Assembly: GCF_012641265.1 (NCBI RefSeq)
Contig: NZ_JABAHZ010000001.1
Span: 1,054,001 to 1,118,000 of the forward strand
Direction: 5' to 3'
Source: Chitinophaga eiseniae
Lineage (GTDB): Bacteria; Bacteroidota; Bacteroidia; Chitinophagales; Chitinophagaceae
DNA length: 64,000 nucleotides
The first letter of the stretch is position 1. Each line of letters begins with the position of its first letter. Positions 36,746 to 45,202 of this stretch are shown piece by piece. A program made the translations under genes and the position numbers. Under the pieces are notes generated by a model, which was given only the letters and a program-made list of their open reading frames with translations, had not been told where the DNA came from and searched no databases.

Positions 36746-37810
36746 TTGAAACTTCACGACATATTTAGTTTACGCCCCGAGAATAAAGCGTCGCGCTACG
36801 CCTGGATTGACTATGCAAAAGGCATCGCTATTATCCTGGTTGTATACCGGCATTTGGCCTATGGGCTTGTAGCCAGCGACATTGTATTACCCAAGCAAGT
36901 ACTGGCTACCAACGATATGTTATACAGTTTCAGGATGCCGCTCTTTTTTTTACTGTCAGGCATTTTCTTCAGCAGAAGTGTAGGAAAACGTGGTCCCGGA
37001 ACATTCCTGGTGAACAAAGTGAATACATTACTATATCCATACCTGCTTTGGGCGGTGATCCAGATCACCCTGCAGATATTATTTTCAGACTATAGTAATG
37101 CTACCCGTTCCATCGCTGATTATCTGAACATTTTTATTCAGCCGAGAAAGCTGGATCAGCTGTGGTACCTGTTTGCCCTGTTTAATGTAACGATGCTGTA
37201 CTTACTGTCATCGCTCGCAATAAAAGAACGAAAAGCATGGCAACTGGTCATTGGACTGGCGTTGTTGGGGATAGCGCCCTATGTGCAGCCGGTCAGCACC
37301 TTTTACGATATAGCGATACACTATATTTACTTTGCCATCGGGGACATAGCCTCCGGCTATTTTTTCGAGGAAAAAACGCAAAGGCAGTTTTCCAACCCAA
37401 TTAACCTGCTGCTGCTCGCGCCAGTATTTGGTTTATTGCAATGGTATTACCTGTATCATCAGCAAATGAGCCTGTATGTCCTGATGCTGATTGCACTCAA
37501 TGGATGTTTGTTTGTGATGATGCTTTCGTCCTGGCTGGCCAAACGTCAACTGATGGGATTCCTGGGCGTAATAGGTCATTATTCGTTGTACATCTACCTG
37601 CTGCACATTACCATATTCGCGGTATTGCGCGCAGTATTGGTGGGAATAGGTATCAGCAATGGCATAGTGCTTTTACTGGCATTGATACCCACTTCCATCT
37701 TCCTGTCGATTATCGCTTACCGGGTATTGATACAATTAAAATGCGGCTGGTTGTTTACAGGACCATTTGGTCAGCATAACGCCAATAATAAAACAGCATT
37801 GCCATCTTAA
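36746..37810 (+). CDS. Acyltransferase-3 family integral membrane protein
   Basis: 354 residues, TTG start at 36746 (KLHDIFSLRPENK...), 24 bp after the Wzc stop. About ten membrane helices. Typical acyltransferase-3 features near the N-terminus: RYAWIDYAKGIAIILVVYRH and SFRMPLFFLLSGIFF. The His of VVYRH corresponds to the conserved catalytic or essential His. Such enzymes acetylate or succinylate glycans at the membrane, using cytoplasmic acyl-CoA. With the soluble acetyltransferase at 11643 it suggests an acylated EPS. Confidence 0.88.
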   Translation: MKLHDIFSLRPENKASRYAWIDYAKGIAIILVVYRHLAYGLVASDIVLPKQVLATNDMLYSFRMPLFFLLSGIFFSRSVGKRGPGTFLVNKVNTLLYPYLLWAVIQITLQILFSDYSNATRSIADYLNIFIQPRKLDQLWYLFALFNVTMLYLLSSLAIKERKAWQLVIGLALLGIAPYVQPVSTFYDIAIHYIYFAIGDIASGYFFEEKTQRQFSNPINLLLLAPVFGLLQWYYLYHQQMSLYVLMLIALNGCLFVMMLSSWLAKRQLMGFLGVIGHYSLYIYLLHITIFAVLRAVLVGIGISNGIVLLLALIPTSIFLSIIAYRVLIQLKCGWLFTGPFGQHNANNKTALPS

Positions 37811-37812
37811 AC

Positions 37813-37926
37813 ATGAAAAAGCAAACTAAAAATAAGCCAATTGACCAACACCTGCACCAGGTGCTGATCCTCATTTTTATAGTGCTCACAATTATCGCTA
37901 TGGCGGTTAAAATAGTTTTCTTATAA
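37813..37926 (+). CDS. Small single-span membrane protein (37 aa)
   Basis: ATG at 37813, TAA at 37924-37926. The product is a charged N-terminal third (MKKQTKNKPIDQHLHQ) followed by one hydrophobic helix (VLILIFIVLTIIAMAVKIVF). It lies 2 bp after the acyltransferase stop and 10 bp before the GTG of the next gene, so it fits the operon exactly. No homologue recognised. The shape is that of a small regulator or subunit of a membrane complex; function unknown. Confidence 0.6.
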   Translation: MKKQTKNKPIDQHLHQVLILIFIVLTIIAMAVKIVFL

Positions 37927-37936
37927 ATTCTATTCA

Positions 37937-39370
37937 GTGGAAGTAGCGAAAAAAAATATCTTCAACATCTTCATTATTATCTGCTGGGTAATACTTGTAC
38001 CAGTTATTGCCTATACAAGCTCCCAGGAGGTAAAGTACACTGCTTTGCTGATAGGTGGGGTAGTAGGTATTAGCGTAGCGTTAATTTCCGTGCTGAATTA
38101 CCGGGCAGGTTATTTTATTTCCTGCACCGTAGCGCTGACTGTTCGATTGCTGGAGCGAATGTCTGGCACAGAAATCCCCGTGGGCGTGCTGATAGATGCC
38201 ATCCTGCTGATAACGCTGGTCGGCAGTTTGCTAAAACAGGAAGATAATAATATCAAAAAGGTAGACTTCCTGCGGGATCCTGCCATCATTACTTTCTATA
38301 TATATGGCGGGTATATCCTGTTGCAGTTCTTCAACCCGGCGTTTGTATACGACCGGCATGGCTGGACTACCTTTGCCCGGGTATATGTACGTAATATGGT
38401 AGCCATGTACCTGGTGATGAGAATTGTGAGAAATATGGATGACCTGAAATTCTACCTGAAGTTCTGGATCATCATGCTTACCATCGCGGCTTTCTATGCC
38501 TGTATCCAGCAATGGTTTGGGCTGATGCCTTTTGAGAAGGCCTATATTGCGAGGTACCCGGAAAAATTTAAGACCGTACTGATCTTAACCGGTATCCGCA
38601 TCTTCTCCTTTGTGTCTGATCCGGCAGTATTCGGGGTGATCATGGCCTGTGGCTGCATTATCAATATCGTGCTGCTCACGAGTTCCATGAAACTGATTTC
38701 TCCGGCGAAAAAGGCTTTCCTGGTATTTTCATTGATACTGCAGTTTATGGCCCTGGGATTTTCCGGCACGCGTACCGCATACGTTATGGTGCCTATGGGC
38801 CTTCTGATCATGGTGTTTGTGAATATGCGGCACCGCAACACGATTATCGGCGCGCTGGTGTTTGTAATGGCCTTCCTGGTATTGATGTTTGGTCCGTTCC
38901 ACGGCAACTCTACTGTGATCAGGATGCGTAGCGCCTTCTCGGGTTCGGAAGACGCTTCTCTCAATGTAAGGGAAGTAAACAGGCATCGTATTCAGCCTTA
39001 TATCTTCAAACACCCGATCGGTGGAGGTTTTCTCAGCTGTGAACCGGGTTCGGGTAGTGAGCTGGATGGATTTCCTCCCGACAGCGGTTACCTGCGTACC
39101 GTACTGGAACAGGGCTTAATTGGCCTGACGCTAGTGTTGATCAATATTTTCATCATGATGCGGTACATGGTGTCAAACTATTTTGCTGCGCGAACGGAAA
39201 CGGAAAAGCAGTTTACCCTGGTCATTCTCTGCGTCATGTTTGCCATAGTGGTGAGTATGTATGCCCAGGAATCGTCCGGATTGATTGAATCTGCCCTGCT
39301 GTACTATGGCTTAAATGGGATCACTATAAAGTTAAAATATCTACTATCATCTCCAAACATCACATCATGA
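37937..39370 (+). CDS. O-antigen ligase/Wzy polymerase-like membrane protein
   Basis: 477 residues from a GTG start. About 12 membrane helices; a long periplasmic loop between about 340 and 385 carries the Wzy/WaaL-type signature (NVREVNRHRIQPYIFKHPIG, then GSELDGFPPDSGYLRTVLEQ). The Arg and His in that loop are the usual functional residues of the O-antigen ligase superfamily. It should polymerise the repeat units (Wzy role) given the Wzx and Wzc partners. Its stop overlaps the start of the next gene (ATGA), so they are coupled. Confidence 0.85.
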   Translation: MEVAKKNIFNIFIIICWVILVPVIAYTSSQEVKYTALLIGGVVGISVALISVLNYRAGYFISCTVALTVRLLERMSGTEIPVGVLIDAILLITLVGSLLKQEDNNIKKVDFLRDPAIITFYIYGGYILLQFFNPAFVYDRHGWTTFARVYVRNMVAMYLVMRIVRNMDDLKFYLKFWIIMLTIAAFYACIQQWFGLMPFEKAYIARYPEKFKTVLILTGIRIFSFVSDPAVFGVIMACGCIINIVLLTSSMKLISPAKKAFLVFSLILQFMALGFSGTRTAYVMVPMGLLIMVFVNMRHRNTIIGALVFVMAFLVLMFGPFHGNSTVIRMRSAFSGSEDASLNVREVNRHRIQPYIFKHPIGGGFLSCEPGSGSELDGFPPDSGYLRTVLEQGLIGLTLVLINIFIMMRYMVSNYFAARTETEKQFTLVILCVMFAIVVSMYAQESSGLIESALLYYGLNGITIKLKYLLSSPNITS

Positions 39371-40083
39371 AACGCGTATTATTATTTTTATTGGTAGCAT
39401 TCACAGGAACTATAGCGAAGGCCCAGCAAGCCGACACCGCTGTCCTGCTGCGTTTACCCGCCGATCAGCCTACTGTTGCCCGGTTAAAGGAAAGACTGGT
39501 AGAACTGGCCTATCAGAATCCCCAGTTAAAAGAAATCGATTTTAAGAAACAGATTTCTAAATATGAAGAAAATAAAGCTAAAGCAAGCTGGCTGGATATG
39601 CTCACCGCTGCGGGTAACCTCAACGAGTTCACCATCAAAGGAAGTGGTACTACCAACAATAATACCCTGTATCCAAGATACAACTTCGGGGTAATGGTTC
39701 CCATTGGCCACCTGATCAGCATTCCTAACGATGTTAAAATAGCCAAGGCAAACGGCAAAGCACTGGAACAACAAAAAGAAACCGGTAAACTGGCGCTGAA
39801 AGCAGCGGTACTGAGAGCCTACGAAGACTATGCCGCCAACAAACAATTGTATGAGCTGCAATTGCCATTACTGGAAGATGCCTACAACCACTACAAACAG
39901 GTAGAATCCAGGTTTTCCAAAGCCGATCAGAATACGCAGGTAGAAACTTTAAATGAAGCGTATCGTCTTTACAATGCTGAAATGGTAAGAAAAGTAGCGT
40001 TGGAAAGAGATGTAAAACAATCTAAAATAGCGCTGGAAGGTATTATCGGTAGTTCTATGGAAGAAGTACTGCTGCATTTATAA
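39367..40083 (+). CDS. Half-length TolC-like (outer-membrane efflux) periplasmic/outer-membrane protein
   Basis: 238 residues with signal peptide (KRVLLFLLVAFTGTIAKAQQ). The mature part is mostly two long amphipathic helices (about 45-70 plus 120-175, and 180-235) joined by a strand-rich segment YPRYNFGVMVPIGHLISIP, which matches one TolC repeat: helix, beta strand pair, helix. A complete TolC-family protein has two such repeats in about 420 residues. It is coupled by ATGA overlap to the Wzy-like gene. It may form an outer-membrane channel of more protomers or be a partner of another export protein; a Wza-type protein is missing from the window. Confidence 0.7.
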   Translation: MKRVLLFLLVAFTGTIAKAQQADTAVLLRLPADQPTVARLKERLVELAYQNPQLKEIDFKKQISKYEENKAKASWLDMLTAAGNLNEFTIKGSGTTNNNTLYPRYNFGVMVPIGHLISIPNDVKIAKANGKALEQQKETGKLALKAAVLRAYEDYAANKQLYELQLPLLEDAYNHYKQVESRFSKADQNTQVETLNEAYRLYNAEMVRKVALERDVKQSKIALEGIIGSSMEEVLLHL

Positions 40084-40129
40084 TCAGGGGGGCTGCCGGT
40101 GGAAGTATGCCGGCAAATAAATTTGTACA

Positions 40130-40897
40130 ATGAGATTGACGTTAGTAATTGGATTAATGCTGCAGACAATGGTGTTGGCAGCGCAGGATTTAAAACCATT
40201 TCAGGCGATACAGGTGCAGATAACGCCCTGGCATCATATACCGGCTTTGCTAAAGCTGCCGGATAATATGAAACCTGGTAAACGTTACCCGATATTAATC
40301 TGCCTGCATGGCAGAAGTATTGCCGGTACGGACCTGACAAAGATATTCAGACAAGGGGTGGCCCGGCAAATGCATGAGGGCAAAAACATAGATGCTGTCA
40401 ACAAAACAGACGGCAAAAAATATGAGTTCATTGTCCTGGCGCCATTGGCCACCAGCTGGTCACTGGGCCCGGAACACCTGGATGCTGCGCTGACGGATGT
40501 ACTGAAAAGATATCCTATCGATTCTTCCCGTGTATATATCACCGGCTATAGCGCCGGCGGATGGTCGGTAGGAATGGCGGTTACCGACAAACGAATGGCG
40601 AAGCGAATCGCTGCTGCTGTAAATATGTCGCCCGCCACGATCGACGCAGAAAACCTGAAAAGCTTCCAGGTAACAGCGCAAAACAATATCCACGTATGGT
40701 ATTTCGGGGGCATTGAAGAGCCGGTATTCCTGGGCAATTGCAAGCTGTTTGCCGACAGTACCAATAAATATAAACCCGGGCTTACCAAACTAACGATTGG
40801 TGACCATAAGCACTGCTGCTGGGAACAATATTACAACCCCTCCTATCGGGAGAATGGAATGAATATTTACGAATGGCTGCTGCAATTCAAACGATAA
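40130..40897 (+). CDS. Secreted serine esterase (alpha/beta hydrolase)
   Basis: 255 residues with signal peptide (LTLVIGLMLQTMVLAAQ). Esterase motifs: ILICLHGRSIAGTD (oxyanion loop region), VYITGYSAGGWSVGMAV (nucleophile Ser of GYSAGG) and the His region GDHKHCCWEQYY. It ends NIYEWLLQFKR, strikingly like the end of the esterase domain in the 12254 protein (NIYEWMLQYSK), so both belong to the same family. It consists of the enzyme domain alone, presumably periplasmic. Position in the Wzc operon suggests deacylation or cleavage of the EPS or its carrier; substrate unproven. Confidence 0.82.
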   Translation: MRLTLVIGLMLQTMVLAAQDLKPFQAIQVQITPWHHIPALLKLPDNMKPGKRYPILICLHGRSIAGTDLTKIFRQGVARQMHEGKNIDAVNKTDGKKYEFIVLAPLATSWSLGPEHLDAALTDVLKRYPIDSSRVYITGYSAGGWSVGMAVTDKRMAKRIAAAVNMSPATIDAENLKSFQVTAQNNIHVWYFGGIEEPVFLGNCKLFADSTNKYKPGLTKLTIGDHKHCCWEQYYNPSYRENGMNIYEWLLQFKR

Positions 40898-40903
40898 CCA
40901 GGT

Positions 40904-41845
40904 ATGGCTTCTTTTAAAAAGTGGTTATGTATTACGGGCGCCGGAGCATTGGTGGTGTTCATATCAGGTTTCCTGCTCTTTAAAAGCAGGCAGGAAACTG
41001 CTGTCATGAATGAAGCCGCGAGAGCAGCCGCTCCCGGGCGGTTTATCCGGCTCCCGCAAGGCCTGGTGCATTACCGCTTGTCAGGCCCCGATACGGCCAG
41101 ATTATTGGTACTGATTCATGGCGGCGGCTCCAGTGGCATGGAAGTATGGAAATACAATGTGCCCTTTCTCCTGTCTAAAGGCTACCGGGTACTTACCTAC
41201 GATCTGTACGGCCGGGGGTATTCCGACCGGCCGGAAACTACTTATGACCTGCTGCTGTATCGCCGGCAGCTCAGCAGCCTGCTGGATACGCTGGGCATTC
41301 ACCAGCCCTTTGATTTGATTGCGATGTCGATGGGAGCAGCGATCGGACTGGACTATGCGGCCACGCATGCCAGCCAGGTAAAACAGATCATTTTACTGGG
41401 TCCTGCTGCCAGCGGAGATCTCCATCCCAGTCCATTCCTGAAAGTTCCCGTCATTTCTGATATTTTGATGAGTGGGTACTGGTATCCCCGGGCTATTGAA
41501 AATCAACGAAAGGAATTTGTCAATCAACCCTTGTTTAACGACTATGCCAAACGGCTGAAGTACTTCTACAATTTTAACGGTTATAAACGTATTACCCTGT
41601 CTTCGTGGATGAATATGCTCAACCAGAGCCAGTTATACCTGTTAAAACAGGTTGCCCCGCAAAAGATATTGCTGATTTACGGCAAACAAGATCCTTTTTT
41701 CCCGCGGGAAAAACTGGATACTTACACCTCCTTATACCCAACTTTAGCAGTACATGAAATAGATAGTGCGGGACATATGCCGCATTATGAACAGCCAACA
41801 CAGGTAAATAGCCTCATGTGGGAGTACCTGCAGGCAAAGGATTAA
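40904..41845 (+). CDS. Membrane-anchored alpha/beta hydrolase
   Basis: 313 residues, 6 bp after the esterase gene. One N-terminal hydrophobic segment (WLCITGAGALVVFISGFLLF) anchors it. The hydrolase core has LLVLIHGGGSSGMEVW, the nucleophile elbow IAMSMGAAIGLDY (Ser in AMSMGA), the acid in YGKQDPFFP and the His in SAGHMPHYEQP, so the triad is complete. This is a general alpha/beta hydrolase fold, a different branch from the 40130 esterase. Last gene of the operon, followed by a hairpin. Confidence 0.85.
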   Translation: MASFKKWLCITGAGALVVFISGFLLFKSRQETAVMNEAARAAAPGRFIRLPQGLVHYRLSGPDTARLLVLIHGGGSSGMEVWKYNVPFLLSKGYRVLTYDLYGRGYSDRPETTYDLLLYRRQLSSLLDTLGIHQPFDLIAMSMGAAIGLDYAATHASQVKQIILLGPAASGDLHPSPFLKVPVISDILMSGYWYPRAIENQRKEFVNQPLFNDYAKRLKYFYNFNGYKRITLSSWMNMLNQSQLYLLKQVAPQKILLIYGKQDPFFPREKLDTYTSLYPTLAVHEIDSAGHMPHYEQPTQVNSLMWEYLQAKD

Positions 41846-41870
41846 TTTTCACTTCCCTGCCATCTAACAA

Positions 41871-41904
41871 CAATCGCCCTCCCGGTAAACCAGGATGGCG
41901 ATTG
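41871..41904. terminator. Terminator hairpin between convergent genes
   Basis: Eight-bp stem CAATCGCC with GGCGATTG plus inner GC pairs. No strong U-tract on either side, but the position between the convergent hydrolase and beta-helix genes suits a terminator. Confidence 0.55.
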
Positions 41905-41958
41905 CTTAATATGGTAACTCCTATACTGTTTTAAACAGAAGCAGTATCGGGAGATGAA

Positions 41959-43362
41959 TTATTTTTTATAGCCAATCGACAGCAACGGAGACCCTGCCAT
42001 AGGCATGTAATAGTTGTTGATATCCACCAGCGCTGAGTCAACGGTTGGTAATTTAGCATTGGCGTAGCCACCGGTACCTTCTGTAACCGTACCACCATTT
42101 TCAGTATAGATGTACGCGTTAGGATAGATCGTGCCACCAGTAGTACGAGGCTGGATGATAGCATTCGAATTAACAACCTGCGGAGCAGTCATACCCAGGT
42201 AACCATTGATGCGGATACCCACACCACCAATACGGGCAATGGTGTTGTTAACGATTTGTACTACTGCATTGTTGGTACCTCTCAGGCTAACACCATCCAG
42301 CTGGTTGTCTCTGAACAGGTTGTTTTTGATAATGTGCGTAGCGCCATTTTCACCAGAACCGTAGAACTGGCAAAGTTCACCCCAACCATCGTGTACATAG
42401 TTATCGTGCACATTGGTGTTGGTGGTACGGCCACCGATTAAGATACCACCTGCATCAGCACTACCATGTTTGGTAGCCCAGTTGGTTACTTCGTTACCGT
42501 ATACTTCCAGGCCATCAATGGCAGAAGTTTGAATACCATCCGCACCGCTGCCAGATACGCTGTTATTATAGATCTTCACATTACGCCATTTGATGGGTTG
42601 CGCGTACTGTTGTCCGGAAGTAAATCCTGATGGAGCTCCATAATAAGGTGCATTGGTCGTCATGTCCCAGTAAGTAGCGGTATGACCGATATACATGGCT
42701 TCATTGAAAGTGCCGCTGATAGATACGTCATGTATCAGCAGGTTTTCCATGTATGAATTTGGATACTGTGTAGTCGCATCGCTGGCAACCACTTCTGTTT
42801 TTGCCCACAAACCGGTACCGCCGTTCTGAATGGTGATGTTGCTTACTTCAAAGTTATCTGAGTGTTTGGCAAGTGCCACGTTAAAATAAGCTTGTCTGCT
42901 GCTTTGTGTACTACCGCTCACAACAAAGTTAGATTTTGAGCTCTGACCTCCTACTTTTACATAATGACAATCGCTGAAGCTGAGTGCAGTAGCCCAGGAT
43001 CCACCGTTCCAGGTTGGGTTTCCAATAGTGGTAACAGTGCCGGTAGCGTTACGAACAATGATAGGACTACCTGCGCTTCCACGTAAGTTGTTAAAAACAA
43101 CAGCGGCGAAGTTTCCTTTAAGGCTTATTACATCTCCTCCTTTATAAATACTACCATCTACCACGAGGTGGCCGGCAGCATCAGGTACAAGTATATATTC
43201 CTTTCCGGTAATGGGTGCTGTTGTAGCAACCGTATCAGTTGGTGTTGAAGGTTTAAGTTGGTCCAATTGCGCCTTATTACAGCTTTCCGCTGTAATCATA
43301 TATGTCAGGGCAATTGATAAAATCGTGAACATAGTCAATCGTGCAGTGCTAAAATGCCTCAT
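41959..43362 (-). CDS. Beta-helix lipoprotein, polysaccharide-lyase-like fold
   Basis: 467 residues. The N-terminal hydrophobic stretch ends in Cys (ALTYMITAESC, about residue 28), which suits a lipoprotein although the lipobox is imperfect. The rest is a right-handed parallel beta-helix with turns such as VKIYNNSVSGSGADGIQTSA, LEVYGNEVTNW and NVHDNYVHDGW. Shared phrases with the beta-helix of the 12254 protein (YIGHT/YIGNTHYFW, GADGIQ/GSDGIQ, GGILIG/YGILIG) show a common origin. Candidate glycan lyase, hydrolase or binding protein at the cell surface. It has its own long AT-rich upstream region. Confidence 0.8.
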   Translation of the reverse strand: MRHFSTARLTMFTILSIALTYMITAESCNKAQLDQLKPSTPTDTVATTAPITGKEYILVPDAAGHLVVDGSIYKGGDVISLKGNFAAVVFNNLRGSAGSPIIVRNATGTVTTIGNPTWNGGSWATALSFSDCHYVKVGGQSSKSNFVVSGSTQSSRQAYFNVALAKHSDNFEVSNITIQNGGTGLWAKTEVVASDATTQYPNSYMENLLIHDVSISGTFNEAMYIGHTATYWDMTTNAPYYGAPSGFTSGQQYAQPIKWRNVKIYNNSVSGSGADGIQTSAIDGLEVYGNEVTNWATKHGSADAGGILIGGRTTNTNVHDNYVHDGWGELCQFYGSGENGATHIIKNNLFRDNQLDGVSLRGTNNAVVQIVNNTIARIGGVGIRINGYLGMTAPQVVNSNAIIQPRTTGGTIYPNAYIYTENGGTVTEGTGGYANAKLPTVDSALVDINNYYMPMAGSPLLSIGYKK

Positions 43363-43855
43363 GGTTTTTCAAATTATTTGTATGGTTTCAATAAAATATT
43401 TACTACTAAAAGTTTAATAGCAAATGGTGATCATCTGATATGGACTCGGTTTTTCTAAAAAATAACTGCACACATATTAACGTCTCCGGAAACAATTAAA
43501 ACGGTCCGATTATAATTTATGGCTGCGAATATCCAGAATTTTGAATACAAAACAGCACTCTAACGCACCTCCGAAACGAAATATTATATGCCGGAAACGG
43601 GGTGTTTTTAAGTTATCCATTGTTAGAGAAAATAAATCGCCCGATTCAAACATTGATCAGAAAATATACCGAGACCATAACGTCCTTGCCTACTCTAAAA
43701 CGCAGGCCGATCAACTGTATTATTATTTTATATATATATAAAAAATAACAATACATAAAGTTTTATTGAAAAAATCAAAAAAAATTTGAAAAACTTTTCC
43801 ACATTCTTAAAAAAGAGGTGGATGATGCATTAAATGATTAAAAAGGTATAGGTTA
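43363..43855. other. AT-rich intergenic region, right boundary of the polysaccharide block
   Basis: About 490 bp with long A/T runs (notably 43720-43800). It presumably holds the promoter of the beta-helix gene. A 66-codon plus-strand frame at 43541-43741 has no recognisable feature and unusual composition; not called. Confidence 0.5.
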
Positions 43856-43902
43856 AAAACAAAACAGCCGCTTCAAATGTTTTGAAACGGCTGCTTTGTT
43901 TT
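43856..43902 (-). terminator. Terminator hairpin of metK
   Basis: A long stem of about 21 bp with two mismatches around CAGCCG/CGGCTG, with A and T runs at both ends. Lies 22 bp after the metK stop. Confidence 0.8.
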
Positions 43903-43924
43903 ATGATTTATATCATCCTGGTTA

Positions 43925-45181
43925 TTACAACCCGAATGCTGCTTTTACTTTATCCACATAGTCCAGTTTTTCCCAGGTAAACAGCTCTACTTCCACTGAT
44001 TTTTCATGTTTTTTACCCTTGTTGAACACTTTGGTCACTACCTGCGACTCACGGCCCATATGGCCATAAGCAGCCGTTTCGCTATAGATAGGATTGCGCA
44101 GTTTCAGGCGCTGTTCGATAGCATATGGGCGCATATCAAAGATTTCTTCAATCTTCTTAGCGATTTCACCATCGGTCATTTTCACTTTGGAAGAGCCGTT
44201 GGTATTCACATAAATACCGCAAGGTTTAGCAACGCCGATAGCATAGGAAACCTGTACCAGTATCTCATCACAAACGCCTGCAGCTACCAGGTTTTTGGCA
44301 ATGTGACGGGTAGCGTAAGCGGCAGAACGGTCTACTTTGGAAGGATCTTTACCGGAAAATGCACCACCACCATGAGCACCTTTACCACCGTAGGTGTCTA
44401 CGATAATTTTACGGCCGGTTAAGCCGGTATCACCGTGAGGGCCACCAATAACGAACTTGCCGGTTGGGTTGATATGGTGATTGATGTCGAAACCATCGAA
44501 CAGTTTTTGCAGTTCTGGTTTCAGCTGCGCTTTCACCCGGGGGATCAGGATATTGATCATATCCTCCTTGATTTTTGCGAGCATTTTTTCATCAGCATCA
44601 AAATCATCGTGCTGGGTAGAGATCACGATCGTATCAATTCTCACTGGTTTATTATCATCAGAATACTCGATAGTTACCTGGGATTTAGCATCCGGGCGCA
44701 AGTATTTGATATCTTTATTCTCACGACGCAGTACGGCCAGTTCCAACAGCAGTTTATGCGCCAGGTCGAGCGCCAGCGGCATGTAGTTCTCGGTTTCGCG
44801 GGTAGCATAGCCAAACATCATTCCCTGGTCACCAGCACCCTGCTCTTCAGGAGATTGCCGGTCTACACCCTGGTTGATATCAGGCGATTGTTCATGGATA
44901 GCAGACAGGATACCACAGGAATTTGCTTCAAACATATATTCGCTCTTGGTATAACCGATCTTACGGATTACTTCTCTCGCGATGTCTTGTACATCGAGGT
45001 ATGCCTCTGATTTCACCTCTCCTGCCAGTACAACCTGACCGGTAGTTACAAGCGTTTCACAAGCTACTTTAGATGATGCATCATATGCCAGAAAGTTATC
45101 AATCAAAGCGTCGGAGATCTGATCTGCTACTTTATCAGGGTGTCCTTCTGAAACAGATTCAGATGTAAATAAGTAAGGCAT
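43925..45181 (-). CDS. metK: S-adenosylmethionine synthetase
   Basis: 418 residues, as expected for the Bacteroidota form. Signatures: [17 protein letters not shown] at residues 8-24, the ATP-site [13 protein letters not shown] and the second signature [19 protein letters not shown]. It makes SAM from methionine and ATP in the cytoplasm and so supplies the methyltransferases of the locus among others. It lies 21 bp downstream of the DUF4270 gene and is the last gene of a minus-strand group with a terminator after it. Confidence 0.98.
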   Translation of the reverse strand: MPYLFTSESVSEGHPDKVADQISDALIDNFLAYDASSKVACETLVTTGQVVLAGEVKSEAYLDVQDIAREVIRKIGYTKSEYMFEANSCGILSAIHEQSPDINQGVDRQSPEEQGAGDQGMMFGYATRETENYMPLALDLAHKLLLELAVLRRENKDIKYLRPDAKSQVTIEYSDDNKPVRIDTIVISTQHDDFDADEKMLAKIKEDMINILIPRVKAQLKPELQKLFDGFDINHHINPTGKFVIGGPHGDTGLTGRKIIVDTYGGKGAHGGGAFSGKDPSKVDRSAAYATRHIAKNLVAAGVCDEILVQVSYAIGVAKPCGIYVNTNGSSKVKMTDGEIAKKIEEIFDMRPYAIEQRLKLRNPIYSETAAYGHMGRESQVVTKVFNKGKKHEKSVEVELFTWEKLDYVDKVKAAFGL

Positions 45182-45202
45182 AAAAAACTGGGATTAGTAG
45201 TT

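Noticed and set aside
43481..43493. GTTTCCGGAGACG upstream of the beta-helix gene, resembling GTTTCCCGGAG at 28786
   Set aside because: The match is short and imperfect and the distances to the start codons differ (131 versus 82 nt), unlike the 19-nt element.
43541..43741. A 66-codon plus-strand open frame in the AT-rich gap
   Set aside because: No homology recognised, no ribosome-binding site, no hydrophobic or domain pattern.
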